NCBI GenBank assembly: GCA_037176845.1
Contig: JAYKXP010000119.1
Coordinates: 83,214 to 147,213, forward strand
Reading direction: 5' to 3'
Length of the DNA stretch: 64,000 nt
Origin: Paramarasmius palmivorus
Lineage: Eukaryota > Basidiomycota > Agaricomycetes > Agaricales > Marasmiaceae
Under the pieces are notes generated by a model, which saw only the letters and a program-made list of their open reading frames with translations, made no database searches and was not told the origin of the DNA. This document shows, piece by piece, positions 1-10,520 of the stretch. The number at the start of each line of letters is the position of its first letter. The stretch's first letter is position 1. The translations under genes were made by a program, and so were the position numbers.

Positions 1-2370
1 CAGGAAATCAAGGTTACACTCAGTTTGTAGTGGTAGTTTCAATTCTCGTTGAATCTCTATCCAAAGAGTGACACTCAACGCTCTTGTTCTCCCGTACTCC
101 ATACTTATCACATCATCATAAATACAGTATCCATGACTGGTTATCTGCGTACGGTAACGTCTCAGAATCCGAGCCTCAGTGAAGGCTCAAAATCCGAGCT
201 TTGGTACCTCCGCTCTCCTGTGGATCTACTATAGAATGCGAATACCCCTTCTGGAACTGCAGTCTAAGACTCACCCATGTATTCTTCCGTGGTGTCCGAA
301 CTTGGGAGCACGCGCGAGTGTTGCTTAAAGTATTAGTACCATATACCTTGTTAGACTTGCTTCAATTACTTCGGCATTTCTGGCTACCATAGACGACGAC
401 CAGCACTGTATACTTATTTCCAAAGTCAATGCGTATCAGAACGCATCGAGCGATCCAGGTATGTTCACATATCACTTTTCCTGTAACCATTCTCGTTATG
501 AAACCCAGTTGACGACCAGGAAAGGCGTTTCATTGGACTTCCACCGTCTGCTTTTCTCAGGCTGGATCCCGCCAAATTTACTCCGGAATATCGTATGAAG
601 GCTAAACGATACGGTGCTTCGGTCATGGTTCCCTGTCGTTCGCGTGTTCACTAGCTCGTTGACATTCTCTTTCTCTACTAATCTGCTTACTACCATGGGC
701 ATGCGCATACGGTACCTAAGGTGCGGAGTCCTATCTTTCTGTTAGACTGGTTATTAATACTCATCTTGGCATTATTTATACGCAGCTCTGATTGTGCTGG
801 GCAAGATTCAGCGGTATGCCCTTGGGCTACGGAGTAATGCGAATCAAAGCTTGTCTAAGACTACGTCTCTGCATTCGTGATTTCAGTACTCTCCGCACGG
901 CTCCCGTCTAGTCCATATTCATAGACTTATTGAACACGAAACCTCTGCTGATTAACTCTTCTGATTGGCACGAGACCTTTGAGGGCCCAGGTCCGTGTAT
1001 CTCTTCCTCCAGTGAATTATGAAACCTATAAGGCGAGAACAGTTCGTCGAGTCTGTAGTGATTGAGGTGAGAAAATCTTGAAGCGGCGCTGTATTCGGGG
1101 CCCTCAGGCGGTCTAGAGACTTACAGTGATGGTAGTTCTTCATAAGCCGTGTTGAATTCCGAGCCATTGCACTAGTGTTGAAACGGAAGAGGACGATACT
1201 CGTTTGAAGTGCCATTACTAGTTATGCGTCTCGTCTAACTTTGCCATTTGGATGAAGACTGATGTTAGCATTTTATTAGCACGATCCATGCAGCTGAAAT
1301 GGGATTCTATCCCTTACACAGGACGGAGAAGCCTACGTCGAAGAGAGGTTGTCAAGCCAAGTCTGAAGCCGGATAGGGCCTATTCCTTGCATTCAGTGAT
1401 GACTACTAAGCACTCGGTAGAATTGTTCGTGCCACTATAAGTTGCACGAACTGATTGTTCTGAAGGTGTCCGCTCAATACCGGCCACTTTCGCAACAGAG
1501 CTCAGAAAGGAGACGAGGATATACCGTCCCACATATCAGAGTATCAAATAGATCAATGGAGTTCCAAGTTCTGTGCGTTTGGAAATGTCAAATACTCGCT
1601 TTCATATGTTGCTGAGCGATGAGTATCTCGTAGAAAGACTATAGCCTCAGTCAAGAGACCGTAGCATCGATCTGTGTACATCAGCTATCCCAGTTCCACC
1701 GGATCCCAGTTTCTGGTGTGCGGCTATCCTCCTTCGAATTAAGAATCCCCGAAGCGAAAGAGGGACAGCGGACTCCGGGGCGTGATGATGTCAGATATTG
1801 AGGGTAAGATGTTGTGTGTGGCTTGTACTGTTTGGGGGATCTGAGCGCGTTGAACCTTGATCATTCGCACTGAAGTCGATACTGTAGAGGAACGCTGTGT
1901 GAGGAACCGGGAAGATCAACATCATAGACTCAATTGGGTGGATTTGCTGATGCATAATTTTCACCCGGAAAGAGGTGAAACCAGAGCCTGAAGTGAAGCT
2001 GTCGATTTCGGCGAGTGAAGCTCCGATAGAAGCTCTCCGGAAGCGACGATCCAGGAATACCCGTCGAGAAGATGTGCCAACAAGTAAATGAAATAGCCGA
2101 CGTCGTGGTGGTGACAAAAGAAGCGTTGACGTCGTGGGAAACGATGCTGACACCATTTTTGCATTGCGACCACGACCATTCGTGACTCATCGACATCTTT
2201 CTGCTTTCTCGGCTAGCCCATGACACGAACGACGCAGGTGGATTTTTTGTCATAGTCAGTTGGTGATCTTACGATTCTCTGCTCTGTCCTTTGTTGAACA
2301 CTTTTCTCTAGTGTTTCCGTAACTTCGTCTACCCTGACTTGGCTTTTGGACAGGGAGGATCTTCTACTCT
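1..2370 (+). repeat. Family R repeat, copy 1, left part
   Basis: No intact gene is visible. Several blocks match, inverted, a second copy near 41000-43600: 1600-1790 pairs with 43370-43530, 1840-2000 with 43085-43215, 2040-2200 with 41230-41425, and 2250-2370 with 41040-41170. The block 2040-2200 also matches 17140-17250 in direct orientation. Protein-like patches survive in the plus frame, including VTKEALTSWETMLT near 2110-2150 and DQHHRLNWVDLLMH near 1910-1950, and their counterparts are readable on the minus strand of copy 2. This suggests a decayed coding element. 1-1440 shows nothing I recognise. The repeat is interrupted at 2370 by the CACTA transposon and resumes at 9494. Confidence 0.65.
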
Positions 2371-2403
2371 CACTGTGAGACGGCCTTAGGTTGACAACCG
2401 ACC
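2371..2403 (+). repeat. CACTA left terminal inverted repeat
   Basis: The end begins CACTGTGAGACGGCCTTAGG and is an imperfect inverted match to 9461-9493. The first 11 bases are identical to the inverse complement of the right end. The TCT at 2368-2370 is the left target-site duplication. Confidence 0.92.
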
Positions 2404-2600
2404 ATCCGGCGGTTGATCCGCGAGGTTCAACCAACGCACTGGTTGATATAAAATCATGGTTGAATCACCAACCAGGGATTTCTGACCATTACTTGGTTGT
2501 TATCTCGTCGCGGAATTTTCAACCACCAGTGCCGAACCATCCCTTGGTTGCACAACGCCAAGGCTGTTTCTCTGACACAACCAGGATGCTATTGAGCTAC
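2385..2600. repeat. CACTA left subterminal repeats
   Basis: Short GGTTG(A) and CAACC motifs recur in both orientations roughly every 15-25 bases, for example near 2390, 2411, 2426, 2440, 2456, 2467 and 2492. Clustered subterminal motifs are typical transposase or accessory-protein binding arrays in CACTA elements. Confidence 0.7.
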
Positions 2601-2708
2601 AATACTGAGTTAATACACTAAACAGGTAATAGGAGCACAATGTAAGAATAGTCTATGAGTCTGCAAGTTGCGTAAAGTAGCTGAATATATAAGAATAAAT
2701 AACACGAT

Positions 2709-3831
2709 TCACTTGAGCAAAACAGCACGTTTCTTGAACACATGCAGATTATCCAACTGCAGCAAAAGTGTCAGCATAAGTCAGAGGAGAATTGGTTACA
2801 ACATACCGTGATTTCCCTCTCTTCATCCTGAGATGTCGACACCTGGTCGTCGTCATCGGGAACCAAGTTCTGGGGTAGTGATTTCCGTTTGAGTGTAGTA
2901 GGTGACTCTGGAGAATGGTGTGGTCCTTGGAGCATCCGTTTTGAGATTGGGGTGCGTGTTGGGAGTTGCAAGACATTGGCATGTGAGAGTGGTAGAATAT
3001 TGGACGACCTTGGGGTTTCTGACTTGAAATATCAGTACGTCTTCCAAGCTGAGATGAACACAGTCGTACCTTGAGCATATGTCATCACACGTTGACGTAC
3101 TTCCTTGAATCGCATCTTCTCCTCCTCAAGAAATCTATCAAACTCTTCATCTGACATGTTGCCCATCCTCTCCAGTGTGAACTGCGTGTCCGAGGCCACC
3201 CAGAAAGGTGTATGAAGAGGTGTCTGTGAATCCAAAGCTTGGCACAACGGTGTGCTAAGTTGTGGTGGACTGAGACTGCGTAGCCTCACAGCATATGGAC
3301 TACGGTGAGGATCATCCCTCTGCTTGACAACCATTCGCCTCTCGCATTCGTCTGGGTCGATGCCATAGCGTTCTGCCAAGTGACGAGCACCCGCGGCTTC
3401 ACCTATCCACATAAATTCGGCAACCATACGCTTCTGTGCCTCTAGAGGCATGTCTTCAGGAAAGGAATAAGTTGATGCATGTTCTGATTCCGTTTGGCTC
3501 TCCTCCACTTCATTGTCAGAGGGACTGTTGCCCGGTTGGATTTGTGTGGGCGTCATGTTGATATTAGCAGTTGAATTGGGTGTGTCATTGATAGTCATCC
3601 GAAGCATCTGTGAATTCAATGTCAGGATAAGTAGCTGTGATCAACTAGAATAGAATAACGACGCACAAATGGCTGAGATAGGCTGTTCCCATTGACGCCA
3701 AATGTCAACAAAGGTGTAGCAGGGAGGTTTTCAGGTTGTGGAAAATCATATGGGAAATCAGAAGGAAGAATATGAATATCCAGAGAGGATTCAGATGAAG
3801 TTGAAAGGTGGATGCGAGGAGGCGACATCAT
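2709..3831 (-). CDS. CACTA accessory gene, 320 aa, unknown function
   Basis: Four exons can be joined in frame: 3831-3667, 3607-3070, 3018-2807 and 2756-2709, totalling 963 bases and 320 residues. Introns are 51-60 bp with GT-AG ends. The start is the ATG at 3831; the stop is TGA at 2709-2711. The protein is hydrophilic and serine/proline/acid-rich at the N-terminus. It has a central charged segment around residues 100-140 (for example EFMWIGEAAGARHLAERYG) and ends in a short basic tail. No domain is recognised. It lies behind the transposase gene on the same strand, inside the CACTA ends, where plant elements carry a TnpA-like DNA-binding protein, so a role in binding subterminal repeats is possible. 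That role is inference from position only. Confidence 0.7.
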
Positions 3832-4019
3832 TGTTGAAGATCAAGTTCAACAAGGTCATGTGCCATCACCGCGTCGCGTCAAGTTGCTGGCGTGCACAAT
3901 CTTTATATCTTTTGAGTGTTCTAACATTAAGCTACACTTTCTTTACAGGAAGTTTTGAATTAATTACATGCATCTTCCTCTGTAAGTCGCTTAGCACCAT
4001 ATGTTAAATAGTCGCATTC

Positions 4020-7000
4020 TCATGGGTCGCTATCACTATCACCTCCGTCACCTACTGCCTCACCTCCCCACAAAGCTGGAGCCAACGAGCTGGTTCGGTC
4101 TATTAGGGCCCATCGTGATCCATCTGGTACCCGTCCAACAAGTGCCTGAACACAAGACATGTCGAAATAAAGCAGTCGTCCCATCTTGGAATAGAAGTGA
4201 ATGTTGAGACCGTCTAATATCGCCTCCTCGGGTAACTCTTTGCATTCCCGCACAGCGACGATGAAGAATGTTCGAGGTTTATTCAGCGTCAAGCATTTCG
4301 CTGGGAGTTGGATAACAAATATATGTTCAAGTTGGCCGTAATGAGTTTCATCCTGATATAGAGGGGGAGCCCTTCGCTTGTGAGCATTCTTGTCCACAAC
4401 AATCTGATACTGAGAGACGAATATCAGACCTCAGAAATGAGAAAGCTCAGGAAATAGCACATACACGTATGAATGAAGCATCTCTCTTATCTTCTCGTGA
4501 CCTGCCTACGGATGCCGCAATCATCGTATCTCCATCCTCGGAGTCTATACGACGAACCTTGCTCCATTCAGTGACGGGAACATCCTCTAGGGCCGCTTTG
4601 ACCACTGCTGCTGTTATATCTCGGTTGTGGAAGAACGTCACTAAAGCCCCCGCAATACCTTGGATGTGAACATCACTTGGACGTCCCCGCTGAGGTGGCA
4701 AGAGCATGCAAGTTTGATCTACGTGTCGAGTGATGAGCCAGTATCACCCTGTTCACAATTCAAAGAGACTTACATTCATCAGCCTTAAAGCCCTCGACAG
4801 AACGCCGAGGTGGGCCCAACTCCAGCTCCTCTTCAACGTCATACATTATCTTGATATGGGTGATCTGTGCCATTTCGACCACAAACCGATCCAAGGAGGC
4901 CCATGGGAATCTTCGACTACGAATTGCAGGCTTCAGAAGGCCGCAAAACCGCTCCATTGGAAAGGCCCAGTAACACCAGACAGGGCCCATCCGTTCAATG
5001 CAGTCCGCAATGTGTAGAAGTGAGTGTATGGTAAGTGGACATGCCGAAAGGCGGTTTCCGTCCTTCTGGAAGTATATCCTAACATGCTAATGGTAAGCAT
5101 CTTGCAGATAAGAAGGTAATCATTGACACACCTTTCATATTCCTTGACCCACTGTACAAATCCCGAGCGTATTCTTGCAATGTCCTCCGGGGTTATCTCG
5201 AACTGCATACACAGGCTGACAAGCTTTACAAACTCTGCAAAGTGCTTGAAATACGCCACCCTACTGAAGCACTTTCGGAGGAGGATGGGGCCAAGATAGA
5301 GCATCCAGAAGGACCACATCTCTGCAGAGACATAGGCACGCGTCTTGGAGATATCAGGTACTCGTGGCCCATATACAGATGGAATGGTAGAACCAGCGGC
5401 CTCTCCTGCCTGCCCTATGCCCTCTATGACTGCCTTTGCGAGCGTGTAATCCTCTTTTCCATCACCAAGGCCCTTGAAATCACCGAACCAGTGAGAGACA
5501 AGGTTCGTGAGAGTGTTCTCGAAGACCAGATGCATAAAGTCCTCCGGAAAAGAGTCGGGAAATGATAACGATGAAAGATGAGATAATATGGAGCGGCCTT
5601 TGATTCCGGAATCCTTTGCAAGTCTCTCCGCTTCGGCCTTGCTTGAGTGAGCCAAAGCATTGTCAACGGCATCTGCTTGCTGAAGGAATTCATCATGCAC
5701 GCGACGTGAAAGGATTGCTGGGTCTACGGAAGGGATTTTCGCTGGGTGAAAGGAGCGATCATGTGGGACATAATATGTCTTGTCACTCGGCATCTTGACT
5801 CCTTTGATCTTGCAGCTACGACATGGTGAGATACCGTTATGGCCCTTCATTCGCATCACCATTGAAACTGCCGGCATATCGCCAAAAACAGCTAAAAGGT
5901 ATGCTCGGAGGCGGAATGAAGCACCAGTGGTAGTGTCGAAGGCCTTTACACCTAAGGCAAGGCGCAGAAGTTCGCGTACAAGGGGATAAAGGAAGGAGTC
6001 AATGTCAACTGGCTTCTTGGGGCCAGGGATGACACCGATGGAGAGAATGTGCTTGAGGTGGAATCGAATCTCCGGTGGAAGATTGTAGAGAAAGATGATG
6101 AGTGGCCATGCAGTTTTCTTCCTCTTGTTGAACGGGCCATATCCGTCGGTTGAAAGACCCAACGCAAGGTCTCGTGGGTCACTGAAGAACTTGTACGGCA
6201 TAGACTTCCCATTGACTGCAACATATGCCTGGCAGAGTGCACGATAACACGAGCCATCAAATATATCCTTGATGATACCGTCTTCCAGCACCTGAAACTG
6301 GCCACGATAATCGAGTTTCTTCACGTGCTCCGAGTTCCGAAAGAAGGCGATAAGTCGAGGAATGAGGGGGATGTAGGTGAAACGCTTCCTTGGCTTTCCA
6401 TCTGCACGATATCGACGTTCCTTGCATATAGGACACATCTCCAGGGTGGCATTGGGACCAACATAACAACAACAGCTATTTGGACAACAGTCGTAGAACT
6501 CCGGTTTGAGCCCAGAGATGAAGGCAATGCGGCGCCGAATCTTGTTAAGAGAAGGAAGTGGCTTCTTCAGAGAGAAGGCATACGGTATTTTGGCGAAATC
6601 ACGGTCGGCGGTGTGCGTCTCGACCTTGTAAACAAAAGCACGGCATATCTCCATGTCGAGGTCACTGAGTTTATTTGCTAATACTTGCATCAGTAAGTGT
6701 CAAACAAGAGAGACAGTCGATTACTTACCCAATGCAGCTGCACGAGCCTCATAAGAGTCATTCAGTTGGTCGAATGCGGCCAACAGCTCTGCATCCTCAA
6801 AGAGCCTATCCCAATTAAAAAGCCCCTCGTCATCATCGGGTCCTGGATGACTAGCGTCTTCAGCTGGCAGGGCTTCATCCTCTGGTCCATCCCCGTCATC
6901 GTCAGAAGCATCAGCACCCTCGTCGTTGTCGACACCAATAGAGCGAGTGAGTGGATTTGGCGGACGTAGGGAGGGATCAAGATGAAGGTTCAAAATGTCG

Positions 7001-7368
7001 GCAGCTGCTTGATTCAAAGCTTCTTCGTCCAGCTCGTCGGCAGCATAGTCTACGTTGTCAAATGTTTCGAACGTTGGTATAGGTGCCAAGGACTCCACAT
7101 GAGACTGGCCATGGGATGTAAGATAAGGTCCTGCGCTGTGCTGGTGCGATCCTGCTTCATTCTCGTCACTGGTGGAGTCGTCATCAATGTCGATGGGAAT
7201 AACAACTCGACGGCGCTTGGGAGGAGGAGGATTGCCTGCAGTGTTGGCAGGCGTTGGTACACTTTCAAATGCTCTCCTTGCAGCTTCCTGCCGCTCGATT
7301 CGCTCAGCATAGCGAGACTTCTTCTTTCCAGTTTGACCACTGAGGACACCAGTCTGGCGAGGAGGCAT
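4020..7368 (-). CDS. Tnp2-family CACTA transposase, 1043 aa
   Basis: Five exons join in frame: 7368-6729, 6683-5128, 5065-4774, 4718-4465 and 4409-4020 (3132 bases, 1043 residues). The reading frame is preserved at all four junctions. The ATG at 7368 was chosen over the one at 7389 because it starts a compact MPPRQTG N-terminus, but both are possible. Residues 1-210 are acidic and low complexity. The middle has the Tnp2 (Transposase_21-like) signature: a cysteine cluster DCCPNSCCCYVG with CPICKERRY, then LALGLSTDGYGPF with a conserved aspartate, and ISPCRSCKIKG. Exon 3 carries LSACPLTIHSLLHIADCIE and WAFPMERFCGLL, typical of the family's C-terminal half. Exon 5 contains YGQLEHIFVIQL and ends in an acidic tail. 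The enzyme would cut and paste the surrounding element. The intron after exon 2 has a weak donor (GTCAAT), so that junction is the least certain. Confidence 0.9.
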
Positions 7369-7389
7369 AGTGACAAGGAATATGTTCAA

Positions 7390-7621
7390 TAGGAGTATTG
7401 AGATAGGGTACAGGATTTAGCCGCAGCCCGGCTTGTTATTTCAAAGAATAGGGGAGTTCACGCTCTCGTGACCGTGCTTGACGCGTTCGCCCGATCGTTT
7501 ATCCTCCGGGATTATAAAAGCGGCGGGCCTCTGGAAAAGTTGAACATATCTTTTTTCCCTTAACAACCACCACCTGTCGCCAACACATTATTAGCCCTTG
7601 CTCGTATAGTGATCCATCATA
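7390..7621. promoter_or_regulatory. Shared divergent promoter region of the CACTA genes
   Basis: This 230-base gap separates the transposase start (minus) from the plus-strand accessory gene. A TATA box (TATAAAAG, 7513-7520) points to the plus-strand gene, followed by a pyrimidine-rich stretch near 7548-7562 typical of fungal transcription start areas. No equally clear TATA box is seen for the minus gene. Confidence 0.55.
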
Positions 7622-9012
7622 ATGTCTACCTTAGCTCCTCCTCGCTCTCGCAAGCCTGTCACCACAGCCCCCAGAGCACAAGTCAAAGGAACGAGCAAGA
7701 AGCCGTCAAACACCGCTCAGCCCAGTACAGCCCACAAGGCAGCGAGTCAAGCCCCGACTCCCTTGTCGCCATCCAAGACAGCAAATGCCACCAACACGAC
7801 TACGCTCGGGAACATGGACCCAGCCATGATAGCCGTAATGTGGGCTATGGTACAAGGCACGTCAACTCCCTCCTTCATCTTTACTACCGTATCACTCACC
7901 AGTTATACCAGCCAAGATCTCCGAGGGATCTAACCTCCCTCGTGCAGACAACAATGACGATGGTGACCAGGACATAGACATGGTGGGCGGAACTGGTAAG
8001 AGTCAGACGTGTGGCAGAAGAACATTGGCTAATGATATTACTTACTAGACACTGATGGAAACACGACTCAGATCAATATCGGTATGTTACGGATACAATG
8101 ACCTTTCACCAGATTCTGACTGTGGCTTTCTCAGGCAATGGTGATGACGGTGACACACCTATGGACAATGATAAGGGTACGTGTTATGTCAATTCTCACA
8201 TCTGAAGGCCAACTGACTACATACCTGTACAAAGCACCAGAGGGTAACGAGGATGTTGCTATGGCCGATAATCATGATGCGGGTGCCGACGCAGATGACG
8301 AGGCCCCCAACACCAGCAAGGATACATCCAACGCGAAGTTGAAACCAGTCGTTGCATGGGTTCCACGTCCCAAGGGTTCTGCTGGGAATGGCTTTTCTCT
8401 CCAAGAGGAAATGATGCTGGCAGGTCCAAAAGGCTCTAAACCGTCTGAAACTTATCTTGCCCTCTCGGTATGTCTTTCATGTGTTTGCTACTATGCCTGG
8501 CTTATGTCTTTGAAGCGCAACGTCAAGACATTGGCTCTCAATGCGTGTTTGGACTGGACCTTAGACTGGAAAGATATCCCTAACGACTCGAAGGTCAAAT
8601 TTTTTGCAGTGGTGCGTGAACATGTACCACTCACCAATATATCCACTAATGAAGATTTTAGTGCCGTGCTAACCATCCTTTCCTTGGCCAATTCATCAAC
8701 GACTGGGCAACCGAAGAAATCGTCAAACAAGCTTTCAGAAATATGCGGAAAACGGCTGTCAAGAAGGGAGAACTCGAAAAGAAAGACAAATATGCTCACC
8801 TTGCCATCAATGCCAGCAAACGTTCCTCAGCTGCATCTCGTGTCAAGAAGGCCTATACCGGGGTTGATCCAAAGGAGAAGAAGCGAGCCCTAAAGAAAGT
8901 GGTGAAAGCAAACTGCCGCAAAGCTGCAGCTACAGCAGCTCGTCGTTCCAAGCAGGCCGCGGTTGTCGATCAGGGTGACGGTGACGACGAGATGGAGGTA
9001 GACCTGGACTGA
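7622..9012 (+). CDS. CACTA accessory gene with basic C-terminus, 353 aa
   Basis: Seven exons join in frame: 7622-7849, 7917-7995, 8049-8081, 8135-8176, 8235-8467, 8516-8611 and 8662-9012 (1062 bases, 353 residues). Introns are about 48-67 bp. The N-terminal 75 residues are proline/serine/lysine-rich. The middle is strongly acidic (many D/N residues encoded by very short exons). A folded-looking stretch follows: KTLALNACLDWTLDW, then HPFLGQFINDWATEEI. The last 80 residues are rich in lysine, arginine and alanine and end in an acidic tag. Family unknown to me. The position inside the CACTA ends, divergent from the transposase, suggests a nucleic-acid-binding accessory protein. The acceptor of exon 2 (7917 rather than 7912) was picked because only it keeps the frame open. 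Confidence 0.75.
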
Positions 9013-9130
9013 CAGTGAAGGTACGTGTTTGTTGATACGTCTCGCACCTCGTGTTGATACCGTTCTCAGGCAGCAGCAACGGCATGGCGCACGGACCACC
9101 ATTTCTATTCTTCGACTTTCCCGTAACGTC

Positions 9131-9156
9131 AGGCACGGGGACAGCTGTCCCCGCCT
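9131..9156. terminator. Palindromic hairpin 3' of the CACTA plus-strand gene
   Basis: A perfect 16-base palindrome GGGGACAGCTGTCCCC lies at 9137-9152, extended by near-complementary AGGC/GCCT arms. It is about 125 bases past the stop codon at 9012. It could fold in the 3' UTR or mark a transcript end; eukaryotic terminators are not normally hairpins, so the role is unclear. Confidence 0.3.
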
Positions 9157-9460
9157 GTCAGCAGCATGTATTCTAAAGTACTGTGATTTGTATACAATAC
9201 CTATATCTAAATGACTATCCTATTCAACCAATTGCAGGTGCTATGTGTGCCATTGATTAGCAAGCAACTAAAGAAAACGACCAGGCCATGGAGACAAAAT
9301 AACCAAAGCCTGGTGGAAAGTGTTCCAAACCGAACGGCTGGGTGATGGTTGAATTTGTCGAAAAATGGGCGACAATCAACCATCCCCTCGATAACCTCTG
9401 AATGGTTCATTTCCGACCAGGCTCTGGTCTTTTTTCGACCAAATACTGGTCGTTTTTTCT

Positions 9461-9493
9461 GGTTGGATGTCGACCAAGCCGGGTCTCACAGTG
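9461..9493 (-). repeat. CACTA right terminal inverted repeat
   Basis: The segment ends GGGTCTCACAGTG; its reverse complement starts CACTGTGAGACCCGGCTTGG, matching the left end. TCT at 9494-9496 is the right copy of the target duplication. Subterminal GACCA/TGGTC and GGTTGA motifs lie in 9275-9475. Confidence 0.92.
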
Positions 9494-10429
9494 TCTGAGA
9501 TCCGATGGGCTGAAAGGAACGGAAGACAGAGATAATTGACGATGGATGTTGGGTTTTATAGCTCAGTGCGTCGCCGTCTCATATCTTCGTCTTCGAGGTC
9601 GTTGTATTGACGAGGGTGATTTTCAGGTTTCTATTAAACTTTCGTACTCTTCATTCTCGTCCTTATGCCAGGCATCATGCATCGGCTCCCGTCGAAGAGA
9701 ACCTGCGGAACGCCTCGGCAAGAGGTTCTGGTGCCGTGTTGGGGGAGAAGTCAGAGCGTCCTACAAATCCGATGTACGTCGTCTACTCTACATTTTTCAT
9801 CGAATAATAGTTCACACTATTTCTGTTAGATATTTCCCAAGCAAGCGCAGCCGAGATACCAGGAGCAAACTCCAAGATAGAAGCAAAACATAGGCGGTCT
9901 CAACTGTAATCCTCAAAACCTCAAGCTCGGATGGTATACCTTCGTCCTTGGGGCATCTTGCTCAAGCCTTCGGGGACATCTTGACAACGCTCGGAAATTA
10001 TGAGATCAAGTTTTCGTATAGCTCGACAAAGGGATGACTGGCATTTGTCCAGAAAGAGCATTCGTATCAGGTAGGTTTTCTGCAGCCATGTTTCATAATC
10101 TCTTGATGCTTACAACCTGCATAGTGAAGCAGGTTCTGCTTACATAGTTACATAGGGAGCGAGACGAAGGCAATACGAGAGATGGAATACGGGTAGCAAG
10201 CTGGATGGAAGGTTAGGCTGTTACGAAGTAGTCGTAAGGCATACCTTGGGATCAAGCCCACGGAACTATCACCGTTGTGGATATCGATAGCTAACTGGCC
10301 CTAATACGATGGCGAGTGATATAGCCTGTTGGCTGGAAGACGATGCTGCCTTTTGAATCTTGTGAATTCAAAGCCATTGTTTCCTTACTATCAGCTTTTG
10401 TGCAGCGAAATGGAATCCGAAAAAGCGCC
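9494..10429 (+). repeat. Family R repeat, copy 1, continuation after the CACTA insertion
   Basis: 9494-9530 continues the match to copy 2 that stopped at 2370. 9660-9800 matches inverted 40690-40790, with a shared core around CCTACAAA..CC(C/G)ATGTACGTC(C/G)TCTACT. A splice-donor-like GTACGTC sits in the same place in both. No open frame of interest; 9900-10429 shows nothing further. Confidence 0.6.
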
Positions 10430-10520
10430 GACAGGCACTGAGGCAGTGCCTGTCAATAACGGTGACGTCAGCGGAGCTTTTTTTCCCCTCCGCTTTTTTC
10501 TTTTTCATTCGCGCTCTGGT
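10430..10520 (+). promoter_or_regulatory. Palindrome, CRE-like site and pyrimidine-rich leader of family R
   Basis: A perfect 11-bp inverted repeat with a 3-base loop (GACAGGCACTG, AGG, CAGTGCCTGTC) occupies 10430-10454. A TGACGTCA palindrome (CREB/ATF-type site) follows at 10463-10470, and a second hairpin AGCGGAG/CTCCGCT at 10470-10494 encloses a T-rich loop. Similar CGGAG...CTCCGCTT leaders occur at 18265-18290, and a related CCTCCGCTTCC leader near 34538. The arrangement looks like a promoter and transcription start conserved between repeat copies. Confidence 0.4.

Larger units (their letters stand above)
2371..9493 (-). mobile_element. Complete CACTA (EnSpm) DNA transposon with three genes
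   Basis: The ends are inverted repeats beginning CACTGTGAGAC: the left end starts at 2371 and the right end finishes at 9493. The flanking trinucleotide TCT is present on both sides (2368-2370 and 9494-9496), which is the 3-bp target duplication expected of CACTA elements. Subterminal regions carry many GGTTG/CAACC-type repeats. Inside are a Tnp2-type transposase (minus), a second minus-strand gene behind it, and a plus-strand gene driven from the opposite side of a shared promoter. The sequence rejoined across the insertion resembles an uninterrupted copy on the minus strand near 41020-41170, which supports the boundaries. All three gene models keep frame through every intron, so the element may be recent or still functional. 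Confidence 0.92.

Noticed and set aside
2385..2600. CRISPR-like array from the regularly spaced GGTTG motifs
   Set aside because: Units are short, in both orientations, unevenly spaced, and at a CACTA end in a eukaryotic genome.
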